Positions 25,023 to 35,843 are shown, counted from the first letter of the stretch. The stretch: 64,000 nt of DNA from Hymenochaete sp. R1 (GCA_019400425.1 JAFREE010000130.1:1-64000), one strand, 5' to 3'. Translations and numbers: made by a program. The notes: a model not told the origin generated them from the letters alone.

Positions 25023-27341
25023 ATGAGCTTTCAGCGTTTCGCAAGCCTCTTCAATAGAGGCGCAATTCTCGCCCCCGACGCACAGGCCGTGGCCAACAAG
25101 AAGCACTACCAGAGCCACAAACGAAAGAGGGACGATACAACTACTGATACGACAGCTGATGAAGTAGAGGACGTTGAGACATCGCCCAAGAAGAAAGTGC
25201 GTGCATCTAGTGGGTCCCACACAGACGAGAAATTGACAAGTCGTGTACAGGGAAAAACTGTCATAAACCCATTAGAAACTTCTGCTTCAACCTCCACAAT
25301 CGAGGACGATCTCGAGCGCTCCTTCGAAAGCCTCGAGTCCCTCGTTGCTATCAGCGAAAAATATAACATCCCGACCTTCAAGGATCCCAGTTACGCCAGG
25401 AGCCGCCAATGGCCCTCGTACGACATGTTGGACCAGGCCACCCAAACCTGCATCGCCGACATCAGGGCCTTTCCTCGGCTGATCGCGCCCCAAGTCGAGA
25501 TTTTCTCCGCGCGCACTAAATACTTTGCTTACCAGTACTTCCGCTTCTGCCACAAGAACGGCGTGTTCGATATTGCGAACAGCATCTTGTCGCCGAACGA
25601 TGTCGATCGACTTTACACTTTGGGATACATTACCGACAACGATGTCGACTTCTATATGGCCAAGTTCATGCTCGGCGTTGGCGCCGCGAGGCGCGTTGGT
25701 AGCTTGACTGGACAGTCAATCTTGAACAAGGCACCTAGGGCGCTTAGGTACTGGACAATCCCTCCGGACGAGAGGAAGCCGACTGCGGACGAAATCCTCA
25801 AGTACGTCGCTGTCTGTGAGAAGGTTCGACTCGACATCGCGCCTACGCCTCACCCAAGCTTTTCCCTTGAGCCCTCCGAGCGTCCGCGAACCAGCAAACA
25901 CTGGGATTTGAGAACCGAAAAGAAACATGGGAAATACGGATTGCATAAGCTTGGGATTAGTGATGAACGCGCGAGGGCGATTATCGAGAGCCACGATTGG
26001 ACGTACGTCTCACCAGCAAAGTTCGCCCGTACCAAGCGTTTCAGCCGCCCCAAACCCCGGAGACCCACGCCTGAACTTCGTCTCGACTTCCGCACGATTG
26101 TGAAAGTCCCCGAACCGGTGATACCTCTCTCCAGCCTACCTATTCCCGATATTTTTGTCACTGAGGCGCCTCGTGAGCCTTCGACCGTTCCGACCTCGTT
26201 TGCGTCGCAACTTAGTACGGTCCGAGACTCCTCGTCGACCAATGCTGTTGCTGGACCTTCCGAGGCCGAAGGCGGCCGTCGCATTATCGCGAAGCTTCCG
26301 AAGAGTCATTGTCAGTACCAGGGCGTCAAGAAGGTATACAATCCATCGGAGCTGATCACGCCTAAACGGGTGTGGGCTGAGTACACGACGGCTGTTACGA
26401 TGGAGGCTTTGAAGAACGGCGAGATTTACGTGGACGAATCGCCCTATGCGGCCCCGTCGACTCCTCTACGACGTGAACCAAGCATGCTCATAGATATCCC
26501 GCGATCACCCCCAAGATATCTCGTAACACCTGCGAAACGATTCAGAAAGCGTGAGCGCGCGCGCCCGAACCTCGCACTGGAGGAACGCGAAAGGAGGAAC
26601 CAGAAGGCCAGGGATCAGATGATTGAGAGAAACGAGATACTGACGGCGATGCTGGGAGGAAACGCGCAGAGTGAGCCGGAACAACCGAAGACGTGGCCGG
26701 TGTTCGTGAATGGGGAAGTTGTGAATGAGGAGTTGTTTTATGGCGGGAAATTGGGTACGGTCAAAGGGAAGAAGAGGCGGCATGAGGAAATGGATCTTCC
26801 CGATGATGATAGCGTATGCCCATCTATGCCTTCGTCCCCGACACCTGAGAGGCGGCCAGTCAAGAGACAGCGGAGGTCATCCAACGCTGAAGCAGGCCCT
26901 TCAAACCGCAACATGAGCGCTTCTCCATCAACACCGGCGCGTCGGTCGACTTCAACTTCAGCCCCAGTCACAATCCGTGAATTATCCCGTCCGCCAACCT
27001 CGCCACCTCGCCAAACACAGCCAGGAGCTCAAATACCGCCAGGAGCTAAAGTTTTCTGTGACGCGGATGGTAACCCGTGCTTCATTATGCATGAGGGCGT
27101 CATCACGGACTTGAACGACCCAACAGCCGCAAAGGTCATGGTCCAACCGGCTTCACCGCAACATCAGCACGAGGCTCAGGCTCAGGCCCAGGCCCAGGCC
27201 CAAACTACGCCTCAGAGCCAGAGTGAGATTCAGCAGCGCCATTCGCAACGTCGTCGGTCGTCCGCGCGTTCTGGTCTCTGCGCTACCGAGAGCTTAGAGC
27301 GCATCCATGTTGCGGCGCATCATCATGGAAGCGCCTGTTAA
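25023..27341 (+). CDS. Unrecognised intronless protein, 772 aa
   Basis: A single uninterrupted frame of 772 codons, unusual among the intron-rich neighbours. ATG 25023 (MSFQRFASLFNRGAI) is preferred to an in-frame start 39 bases upstream that reads as leader. Residues 1-90 are polar with Lys/Arg clusters such as KRKRDD and SPKKKVR that resemble nuclear localisation signals. A folded-looking region spans about 110-330 (ARSRQWPSYDMLDQATQTC, AYQYFRFCHKNGVFDIANSI, YMAKFMLGVGAARRVGSL). The remainder is Pro/Arg/Glu-rich, with an Arg/Glu-rich helix near 510-545 and a Gln-Ala alternating run near the C-terminus (27165-27205). I do not recognise a family; a nuclear role is inferred only from the basic clusters. 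Confidence 0.75.
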   Translation: MSFQRFASLFNRGAILAPDAQAVANKKHYQSHKRKRDDTTTDTTADEVEDVETSPKKKVRASSGSHTDEKLTSRVQGKTVINPLETSASTSTIEDDLERSFESLESLVAISEKYNIPTFKDPSYARSRQWPSYDMLDQATQTCIADIRAFPRLIAPQVEIFSARTKYFAYQYFRFCHKNGVFDIANSILSPNDVDRLYTLGYITDNDVDFYMAKFMLGVGAARRVGSLTGQSILNKAPRALRYWTIPPDERKPTADEILKYVAVCEKVRLDIAPTPHPSFSLEPSERPRTSKHWDLRTEKKHGKYGLHKLGISDERARAIIESHDWTYVSPAKFARTKRFSRPKPRRPTPELRLDFRTIVKVPEPVIPLSSLPIPDIFVTEAPREPSTVPTSFASQLSTVRDSSSTNAVAGPSEAEGGRRIIAKLPKSHCQYQGVKKVYNPSELITPKRVWAEYTTAVTMEALKNGEIYVDESPYAAPSTPLRREPSMLIDIPRSPPRYLVTPAKRFRKRERARPNLALEERERRNQKARDQMIERNEILTAMLGGNAQSEPEQPKTWPVFVNGEVVNEELFYGGKLGTVKGKKRRHEEMDLPDDDSVCPSMPSSPTPERRPVKRQRRSSNAEAGPSNRNMSASPSTPARRSTSTSAPVTIRELSRPPTSPPRQTQPGAQIPPGAKVFCDADGNPCFIMHEGVITDLNDPTAAKVMVQPASPQHQHEAQAQAQAQAQTTPQSQSEIQQRHSQRRRSSARSGLCATESLERIHVAAHHHGSAC

Positions 27342-28461
27342 ACGCTTGCGCAATGATTCAAGCGTCGAATGATACTATTTTCTGGTAAGTTTCTCTTTTA
27401 ATGTTAAAACGGATTGAGGACTTACGAAGCTTGTTTTGTTTGCTTAGGTCGAGTGTGAAATCGCCTCTCTTGGGGTTTGAGTTCCATGACGGAGGAAAAT
27501 AAGCAAGAAGTTCGATAATGGAGCAATCTATTGATTGACCGTGCGCCCTTAAGGGAGCACGCCATTGCGCCGGCCACGGATACATTTTCCAGTCCGAGCG
27601 ACGTTACGCAGGTCCGGACGACGAGCGGAAGAGAAATGGGATGAAAGCACGCACGCAAACTGGGCGACGTGTTCCCCCTACCTTCCCCTAGCCTGTTTCC
27701 ACCGGCCTGCGCTTTATACCCACCTCGATACTCATTATATACCCGCGTTCAGCGCAGCCCTGCACAGGAATTGAGCCTTTGGCGCGTGGTGGTGGTGCTG
27801 AGATGGACCTGGACTCTTACGAAGACGGACATTTCCTTTCTTTTTATTTCTTTTCCTTTCCGCCTCTCAACCTTTCTTTTCTCTCCTTCCGACTCTTTCT
27901 TTCACGGACACGGACTACTTTGTAGCGCTTTCCCTTTTGCCTTTTCTCATTTTCCAATTTTTTTTTCCACCGGTCGCAGATTTTTCTGTTCTTTGTCGGG
28001 ATCTCTTCTTTCTTATTTTGAGTGTGACGGGGCGGGAATGATGGTTTGTGATAGTGATGTGTGTTAGCTGAGACGCTTTGCCATCGGGTCTTTGTACCTT
28101 TGATGAACAAGCGACTCGCAACACCATTAATCGCTGTCATCGTCATCTCTCTCGCCTTTGTTTCTCGACCTTCCGACTCATCTGTTCCTTTTCTTTTGTT
28201 TTTGTTGTTTTTAACTGTGTTTGTTGGGCATTTAGAAACTGGATGGCAGACGGGGACATCACTGTGGAAAGAAACACCTTCATTCTTTCCGCCAAATGTA
28301 CATAGTGTACTTGTATTATTTTTCTACTACTCGTTTCATCTTTTTTTCCGTGAAAAAATTATGATGAGTTCCGCATAAACGGGAAAATGAATTACAGGAG
28401 CAAAATAAGTCAGTATGTTATTATGTACAGGCTTGCAGGCTTGCCTGACAGTGCAAGAGTC
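27342..28461. other. Convergent 3' intergenic region
   Basis: This 1.1 kb lies between the stop codons of two convergent genes. It is T/C-rich around 27830-28350 and contains no recognisable gene or repeat. Confidence 0.55.
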
Positions 28462-30199
28462 TTACAGAACACCCTTCCAGCCTGATTCCTTGCATTTCTT
28501 CACCAGTCTCTTCACTTCCTGAGAACGAGCGCGCGTCGTGACCATCAGTGCGTCAGGCATGTCTACAATGACGAGGTCATCGACACCGAGACATGCAACG
28601 AGTCTGCCTGAGCCGGGAACCACGATCCCACCGGCGACTTGTTCGGTAAGGACTAATAATTACACGCGTGATTTTGAGCGATGCAAGTCATAAACAATAG
28701 TAAGACGAAAACACATACCTAAATGTTGGTCGCCCAAGATCTTGGGCTGATTGGCTTCGGCGGGCAACCTCTCCGACAACGAAGAGAAGTCCCCAACGTC
28801 GTCCCAGCCGAACGTCGCTGGCACGACCGCCACCCTTCCCTGCGCCGCCGCCGGCTCCGCAACCGCATTATCAATCGGAATCTTCTCCAGCGCCGCCCAT
28901 GTCTCTTTCAACGCTCCCTCCCTCAGCCCTTCGTCATTCCAGCATTCCGCCACTCTCATCAGCCCTTCATACATCTCCGGCTTGTATCCCTCCAGCAACT
29001 CCATGAGCACACTCGCCTTGGTCACGAACATACCCGCGTTCCAGCGGTAGTTCCCCGTCGCGATGTACGTCGCCGCCGTACGCGCGTCGGGCTTCTCCTT
29101 AAAGCTCCCCACAAGCCTCGCATTCGGCGCCACCGCGCTCAGCTCCGTCAGTTTCTCGCCCAGTCGCACGTACCCGAACGCCGTCGCAGGATGGGATGGC
29201 GCGATGCCGATCGTGACGAGGTATCCTGCACGCGCAACCTCCACCGCTTCCGCGACGGCGGAGAGGAAAGCGTCGGTGCCGGAGACCATATGGTCGGCCG
29301 CGAAGGATCCAATAATGGCGTCTGGGTCGCGTTTGGAAAGGACGGCTGCAGCGAGGCCGATGGCGGCCATAGAGTCGCGCGGGCCAGGTTCGATGAAGAG
29401 GTTGGAGGGGAGGAGGTCCGGCAGCTGGTCGCGGATGGAGTGGGAGTGTGCGGGACCTGCGACGACGGTTGTGCGGAGCGGGGATGCGAGGGGGATGAGT
29501 CGGTCCCAGGTGGACTGGAGGAGCGAGCGGCCGCAAAGGGAGACGTCGAGGAGGAACTTGGGGTGGTCTTCGCGCGAGAGGGGCCAGAGACGGGTGCCGG
29601 CGCCGCCAGCGGGAATGACGACGTAGAAGCCGGGGATCTCGCGTTGTTGGAAAGGAAATGCGGTGAGGGAGTTGTCGCCGAGGGGCGAGGGGACATAGAC
29701 GACGGGCGGGATGGCGAGCGAGGGGACGGCTGAGGGCGAGAGGAAGGGCGATTTAGCTCGAATTTTGGGAGAACCTGGGGCTGGGGTGACGAAGCCTGGC
29801 GTATGCATGCCAGAGTGATAGCCAGTCTGTTACCATCGTCGTCAATGTTATCGGCGTGGTAGTGAGCAGCGCCATAAACGTCGTCGTCAACGATGATGAG
29901 GATATGGGGAACATACCATGGTCGCATCTTTGACGAGTCTCTCGAGGTTGGAATTGGCCATTCGGAGCTCAGCACATTGTTGGCGCAGCTCTGAGATCTC
30001 TTTCGACTGGACACCGCCGTTAGACACCATCAGACAATCGCTCTCGACAGTACGAATTATACTTGTGAATGCTACTCACCGACTTTGAGACGACGTCCAT
30101 GATTTTCTCAAACATGTTCTCCACACTCATAGCTTGAGGAGCACGGCCCATGGTCTGCTCTGGAGACATGTTTAGACTCAGTCCTTTGACGTAGGACAT
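28462..30199 (-). CDS. Mannose-1-phosphate guanylyltransferase, bacterial ManC-like type
   Basis: It makes GDP-mannose from mannose-1-phosphate and GTP, the donor for glycosylation and mannan. Four exons (30199-30080, 30006-29917, 29826-28719, 28652-28462) give 502 aa in frame. The catalytic domain begins near 141 with VVIPAGGAGTRLWPLSREDH then PKFLLD, the nucleotide-binding signature of the ManC group. It continues with EPGPRDSMAAIGLAAAVLSK, GSFAADHMVSG, FKEKPDARTAATYI, NYRWNAGMFVTKASVL, and ATFGWDDVGDFSSL. The last exon has VDDLVIVDMPDALMVTTRAR. These features match bacterial, especially actinobacterial, enzymes, not the Mpg1/Psa1 type general in fungi (VGGFGTRLRPLT, known from the family). 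About 140 extra N-terminal residues include a short coiled-coil (KEISELRQQCAELRMAN) and a Pro-rich linker. GMP activity is inferred; another sugar nucleotide is possible. Confidence 0.85.
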
Positions 30200-30474
30200 T
30201 TCTTCTACGAGTGCTCTTCCCGAAAACTAAGAAGGGGGAAAGAGGATGTTGTTGCTGTCGACAGCGGCGGCGGAAATAGAGGCGAAAAAGAAGCAAGAGA
30301 GAGCGCAGCAGGGCAAGGCAACGTGGACGGCGTGGCCTGTTATGTACTCCAACTCCGAGTAAGCTATTGATGGCGTCGTCAACGTCCGGCCGATGTCCCT
30401 GACGAACCACGTTCCCGAATAACGACGACGACGACAGTAAGCGCGTTGATCAGCTCCGACGACGACGAGCAACG
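30200..30474. promoter_or_regulatory. Compact divergent promoter
   Basis: Only 275 bp separate the start codons of the guanylyltransferase gene (-) and the F-box gene (+), so both promoters must share this interval. No TATA consensus was noticed. Confidence 0.5.
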
Positions 30475-32606
30475 ATGAAGTTGACGTTGAACCCGTACGA
30501 CCATCTCCCACCAGAGCTCATCCCCCTCGTCTTCTCCTTCATCCACCGCCCTCAGCACCTCGCCTGGCTTTGCCTTGTCAACAGACAATTCCACGTCGAT
30601 GTCATCCCTTTCTTGTACGAAAAGGCGTCGATATTCGCGTGGCACAAGGAGAGCAAAATAAAGGCATGTCATCGACGGATATATCTCTTTATTTCGTCTT
30701 CGTCAATCTCTGACAAAATACTGGTAATCAGGCAATACAGCTCATTGATACGCTCGCATCTAACCCGTCTTTGGCGCAGCATATTCGGAAACTAGGTGAT
30801 TAAAATTTATTGTGGTTGACGTCGAGTACAATGACCTCGACATCGACTTCCAGAACTCCGAGACTTTCCAAAAGCCGTCTCCCGCGACCGGGCCATGCAC
30901 CTCACACAGCTAGCCGTCCGTGCCATCCAAAACTGCGCCAACCTCACCATCTGCACTTGGACACGCGATGGTTCTCTCAAAGACGACGTCCTCTCCGCCC
31001 TCTCCACCCATCCGACCCTCCAGACATTCGAGTTGAACGGCCACCACAACCACAATTACGACCCGGACCTCCTGCTGCAGTTCAAGCATCTGAAGCATTT
31101 GTCGGTGATCATGCCTAGTAATGAGGTGGCGAGGGTCCTTCCCGGGTGTGTGAGAAATAATTCTGAGACGTTGGAGGCATTAAGTGTGATTTGTAAGGTG
31201 TGTTTGAAGAATTATTTAAAAACGCATATAGTCAACTTAATTGGTTTGTTCAATCGCAGTTCACGACACATATCTCGGATGAATGGCTTCGAACTGCTGC
31301 GAGTGCTCTCGCTGGTGTCAAGCAGCTGCACCTAGCAGGATGTCCAAAAGTCTCGCACACCGGCGTCCTCGACGTCCTCGACCAGAACATCGCTGGTATC
31401 ACGAACCTCGCTCTCGAAGGTGTCTCCCCGCAATTCGTAGGTCTCTTAATTTGAAAAGAAAATTTTAACATATCACCTTTGACACCATTCATAATGCTTC
31501 GAAGGATATGAATGAATTCAGCTCTCGAACCCTCCATACCCAATCCCTCTCCAACCTCCGTACCATCTCCCTCACCATGCCCCCTCCCCCGTCTTTCCCA
31601 GCAACATCATCCTCAAAAGCCGCTCTTGCAGCTCACTCAACCCCCATGGTACACATCCACACCTGGCTCTCTGCACTCAACACTGTGCTCTCCGCCTCCC
31701 CCCTTACGCACTTCCACCTCTACGCTCCCGCTTTGTCGGCTCGTCTTTCCAGGGCTTCGTCAACGTCTGGGTCCGGATATGCATCCCAAACACAAATGAC
31801 CCTTGATGCGGACTTTGTCGAGAGTTTCATGTATATACATGGGAAACGGTTGAAGAGGTTCGCGGTGTTGCGGATGCCTGTTGGGCTGGATAGCTTGGGT
31901 GTTGTGGTGAAGGAAGGGAGGGTTCTCGAGCAGTGTTTCGTGGCGATGTGGAGGGGAGACTTGGTATGCTGCCTTTTTTGGATTTCGTTTCTTTTGGTTA
32001 TCAGCGTTGAACGTGGTCGATAGGACAGGTTAGGACCCGTCATATCCCAGTCACGCACGATCCGCAATCTTCACGTCACTTACGCTTACAATTCCCTCTC
32101 GTCCTCGTCTTCATCCTCCTCCCGGACCCAAACCCAGATCCAAACGCAACACTCCTCCTACCCAACAGACTCAGAAAGCGAAGGAGACGAAGGCTCAGAA
32201 AACAACGTACTCGCCGAGCGTGTTCATAGAAGACTGAATGAAGAGACGACGGGTATCAGTGGTGCGAGTAACATCCCAAGGAGCTCCATCCCTACGATGA
32301 CAGAGCTAGAGACACTCGCGGCCCACTTCGGACCACAGATGACTCAGTTTGGGCTCCAGACAAGGGTTTGGCAGGTGTGTAGACTTTTATCGTGTATTTA
32401 ACTCGTAAACGTCAACGATTTTGACTGGTGTTTGATGCTAATCTGATTTCACTGTGCAGATCAAGAGAGTTTTTGAGCTAGCGCGGGAAGGGGATGATGA
32501 CGGCGGGGAGTATCGGCAAACGGAAGAGAGCGAGAAGGTGAAGGTGGAATTGGCCCCGTATGATAGCGTCGAGGTTCCGGATGTCTTTCTCGTCGTCAGG
32601 ACATAA
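30475..32606 (+). CDS. F-box protein with leucine-rich region
   Basis: F-box proteins link substrates to SCF ubiquitin ligases through SKP1. Seven exons (30475-30663, 30732-30795, 30854-31197, 31260-31436, 31505-31963, 32024-32374, 32460-32606) give 576 aa in frame. The F-box is at residues 8-55: DHLPPELIPLVFSFIHRPQH, then LAWLCLVNRQFHVDVIPFLY. Following exons carry weak leucine-rich repeats (LTQLAVRAIQNCANLTICTW, LKHLSVIMPSNEVARVLPG, VKQLHLAGCPKVSHTGVLD). The last 170 residues are Ser/Gln-rich and acidic. Intron 1 starts with GC (AAG|GCATGT), because only that donor restores frame with the next exon. The substrate is unknown. The upstream divergent neighbour shares its promoter region. Confidence 0.82.
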
Positions 32607-33311
32607 TATTGTTCGCTCGAGCTGGATCATAGCTTGCGGGCGAAGTGAAAGTATTGACTCCGATGTACGTCGTCTTCCGCATCACCCCACGCCTGCGGAC
32701 AAAGAACGCAACCAAGAATATTGTGGTATCGATGCAACTCTTGTCACCTTTATCGATCCAAAGTCTCCTCGGGATCCATGTGTATGGCGTATGTACACTT
32801 CCCCAATTCCGACGCAAGGTGCAAAGCAAACAAACACGGCAGAGCAAAGTCCGAGAGGGAGGGATGAAGGATGGGTCTGCTTGCTTTGCAGCTCTCTCTC
32901 TCTTTTCACTTTCCTCCCTTCCTCTTCTACTTCGCTGTTACTAGAAGTTGTTAAAGGCTCACCGTCCTTGTGGCCTCCTCACTCTTTCGTCCTTATATTG
33001 AGTACAAGCGCTTCTCGGCGACTTGAAGACAAGAATTTCCCTTGTTAGACAGTCCGCGCCACGACTAATCTTGTGCAGGTTCCGCTGCGCCACATTCCCC
33101 TAGCCCTCACTGTTTCATCCTCTATTCCTGCTCTACCTCACCGTGCCGAACAACAGGACCAAGTTTTTTCGTGAGCATCCGCCGCCGCCTTATCTGATAC
33201 TATCTCTATCTCCTACGACCCTTGACCTATCCGGGCACCCACTCTATACGCCTACCGTCTATTCTACTCTCGCCCAAAGCCCCTCCCAAAGTCCCGCATA
33301 AACGTCTGGCC
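32607..33311. other. Intergenic, no supported gene
   Basis: These 705 bp lie between two plus-strand genes. T/C-rich stretches around 32885-32945 may belong to the promoter of the downstream gene. Nothing else was identified. Confidence 0.5.
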
Positions 33312-34172
33312 ATGTCGCGCGCTAGCTCCACAAGCAGCTCCGTCTCGCACACGCGTGCATGGATGAAACAAGTGAGCGACATGGACTCGGACGAGAAGCG
33401 TCGGAACGCGGTGGATCGCGAGCTAGACCATATATTGAGGAATATGGGCGGGCTGAGGCAAGAGGCGGATGGTAGACTTGTGAAGGAGGTTGAGAAGTAC
33501 TTGATGGAGAAGGCCGAGAAGGAGAAAGAGAGGGCGGAGAGGGAGAATGCAGAGAGTGAGGAGGCAGACGGGAATGATACTGCTACAGGTACGGAAGCAG
33601 ATCTCGCGGAGGGAGGAGACGCGGAAGATACGACAAAGGAACCTGCTCCTACCACAAAGGAGAAAGACTCGGACAAGAAACAGCACGTTCCCGCACATGC
33701 TCACGATCGACCCGACCCGACCGCCCGGAAGCTTCTCCGGAGACTCGCTGAATGCATCACCGACATCCGCGCGAACGAAGACCGCTGGTCGATCGTCCTC
33801 GAGGTCGCGACGGACAAACGTATCGTGATCGACGAGAAGAAGACCGCGGAGGAGTGGAAGGTGGCGCAGGAGGCCAACCGGGCGACGATGGAAACGGTGG
33901 AGACATTGGCGGGTAGGGTGAGGGATGTGTCTGGGATTGGAATTGAAGGGGCTGAGGCGAATGAAGAGCGTGGGGTTGCTAAGGGAGAGGATGATAATGA
34001 GGTGGGGGCGGAGGTTGGGGACGGGGACGAGACAGGCGGGGGCCAGGCCGACGACGGGGCCGCAGAAGGTATGGAAAAGAAGGAAAGAGTAAAGAAAGCG
34101 AAGAGGAGGGAGAGGGAGAAGATGGATAGAACGGATGGAACAGATAATACGGCAAGGCCCAGTAAACTATGA
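33312..34172 (+). CDS. Unrecognised highly charged coiled-coil protein, 286 aa
   Basis: A single exon. ATG 33312 (MSRASSTSSS) is preferred over an in-frame ATG 90 bases upstream, since the intervening residues look like translated leader. Residues 1-75 include a helical segment (SDEKRRNAVDRELDHILRNM). Residues 80-140 are a Glu/Lys-rich coiled coil turning acidic. A central segment (ARKLLRRLAECITDIRANED, RWSIVLEVATDKRIVIDEK) looks folded. The tail alternates Asp/Glu-Gly and ends in a basic KKAKRREREK patch. No catalytic motif is visible and I do not recognise the family. Confidence 0.7.
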   Translation: MSRASSTSSSVSHTRAWMKQVSDMDSDEKRRNAVDRELDHILRNMGGLRQEADGRLVKEVEKYLMEKAEKEKERAERENAESEEADGNDTATGTEADLAEGGDAEDTTKEPAPTTKEKDSDKKQHVPAHAHDRPDPTARKLLRRLAECITDIRANEDRWSIVLEVATDKRIVIDEKKTAEEWKVAQEANRATMETVETLAGRVRDVSGIGIEGAEANEERGVAKGEDDNEVGAEVGDGDETGGGQADDGAAEGMEKKERVKKAKRREREKMDRTDGTDNTARPSKL

Positions 34173-34961
34173 AACTTCGGCAGGAGGGCGGATCGTAACA
34201 GGGCTTCAGCCTCTCTTTGGTGAGTGCTCGGAGAACGCCACATGCGTTCGAGACGTACTCTAAAATGGGGCAGATATTAGAGCTGGCGACGACGTCAGGA
34301 AGCCGTGGTGAGCTCGTTCAGATAATTCGCGATGAGATGTCCCATTCGGACTGTCGACGTGGACGCCAGGCGCCTCACCCACCTGCGTCTAGCTTCGCTG
34401 TGTTGTATCCAGCGGCACCAGCTCTAAAACACCATATGAGCTGCGTATGGTCTCACACTCGTTCCGTTTTCCGTCCCTCGCGCTAATTCATCCATCGAAT
34501 ACGGCATTGCCTTACTTCAACCCTCCGTATACGCCCATCCCTCGCAGCTCACTTTGCGCCCGGATTTGTACTATCTCTTCTCTTCACTCCTAATTTTCTT
34601 TTGATCTTTCGGCTCTCCTAAGTCTCCTTTTCTCAATATTTTTCTTTTGCATGTTGTCTCACTTTGTTTACCTCACTATCATCTACCTACTTTTTTTCCA
34701 TTTCAACTTATGATTATTTGTTGGTCTTGAAGTAATACTTTTGTCTGAGTCTCACTTGGAGCACGTCTCAGGCTCGAGATTTGCACTGTCCGAGTCGCTT
34801 ATACATGGCATACACGCGAGCCACACCACGGTTCTTAACTAGCCTTCGACACGATGATTAACACAGTCAGAGGCGAGTTTTCTATATATTCATCTTTATC
34901 ATATAATTATTAACCATTCCAACATCGCGATATATTATCAACTAGATTTGTCCGACATCAG
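34173..34961. other. Convergent 3' intergenic region
   Basis: These 789 bp are T-rich between 34550 and 34730 and contain no recognisable gene. They separate two convergent stop codons. Confidence 0.55.
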
Positions 34962-35843
34962 TCAAGCGTCACGAACGGATCTCGGCGGGCCGTTCTGGGA
35001 GGAGCGGTGTGATCCGGCTTGGGATACGCGTTGAGAGTCAGATCGGGAAACACGTCGCGAGTCCGAGCCGACCTGAGAAACTCGCTGAGAGCCGACTTCG
35101 GACCCAAGCTGAGAACCGGCTGCACGAGACTCGCGTTGAGAACCGACCTGAGACCCAACTTGAGAAGGGCGCTGGGATCCAAGCTGAGAGCCAGGTTGTG
35201 ACATACGCTGAGACCCGGCTTGGGAAGCAACCTGGGAAGCAATCTGGGATACAAGCTGGGACCCGGCTTGGGATAGACGTTCAGAACCGACCTGGGACCC
35301 GATCTGAGAATCAGCCCGAGACTCACGACGAGAGTCAGCCTCAGAGCCGAGCTTGGGAGTACGCAGAGAGGCACGCTGAGAATCGGGTCGAGAATGGGGA
35401 CGAGAGCTAGGGAAAGAGCTGATGTCGGACACAGCATCTGCATCTTGTGCGTTGTTACGCCATTCCTCGACTCTCGAGATAGCAGGGGCTCTGGAAAGTG
35501 TGGCACGAGCGGTTTCGTTGCTCCTCAGTGTCCTCTCATCATCTACCGGCTCGTCGTCTCGCATCTGCATCCGCATTTGCATGACCTGCCGGGTCAGCTC
35601 TGCATCCTGTCTCTCCTGAGAGGATCCAGCATGTCGTCCTTTGTCCTTGCCCTTGTCCCCGCCAACCCATGTCTTCGCCTCTACTCTCGTGTCGATGTCT
35701 TTGATCATGTCGCTTAGTCTGTTGTTGGGTACCCCGTAGTCACTTTGCCAGCGCGGGACGAAAGGCTGCGGCTTCTTACCATCCTCCTGTCTATCGGACT
35801 GTTTCTCTTTTTCCCGCTCCTTTTTAGGATCTACGAATGGCAT
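34962..35843 (-). CDS. Unrecognised protein with SQ-rich C-terminal repeats, 293 aa
   Basis: A single exon. Residues 1-60 are charged and end in QPFVPRWQSDYGVPNNRLSD. About residues 80-100 form a short Gln/Met/Arg helix (ERQDAELTRQVMQMRMQMRD). From residue 150 to the end the protein is built of short units of the form GSQ, ASQ or DSQ separated by one to three residues, such as SQVGSQ, SQAGSQ and SQRVSQVGS. More than thirty Ser-Gln pairs are present. Dense SQ motifs are the recognition pattern of ATM/ATR-type kinases, but a low-complexity repeat tract is an equally simple reading. The gene stands alone between convergent and divergent neighbours. Function unknown. Confidence 0.7.
   Translation of the reverse strand: MPFVDPKKEREKEKQSDRQEDGKKPQPFVPRWQSDYGVPNNRLSDMIKDIDTRVEAKTWVGGDKGKDKGRHAGSSQERQDAELTRQVMQMRMQMRDDEPVDDERTLRSNETARATLSRAPAISRVEEWRNNAQDADAVSDISSFPSSRPHSRPDSQRASLRTPKLGSEADSRRESRADSQIGSQVGSERLSQAGSQLVSQIASQVASQAGSQRMSQPGSQLGSQRPSQVGSQVGSQRESRAAGSQLGSEVGSQRVSQVGSDSRRVSRSDSQRVSQAGSHRSSQNGPPRSVRDA
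35020..35400 (-). repeat. Degenerate 12-nt coding repeat (SQ units)
   Basis: Roughly 12-nt periodic sequence with recurring GGGA/GAGA and CCAGCTT/CCGACCT blocks encodes the SQ-rich tail. Units have diverged, so the tract is not a fresh microsatellite. Confidence 0.7.

Noticed and set aside
28723..29733. A 336-codon plus-strand frame opposite the guanylyltransferase gene
   Set aside because: It is the complement of a GC-rich coding exon. The minus strand carries clear catalytic motifs and consistent splicing, while this frame is Arg-rich without motifs.
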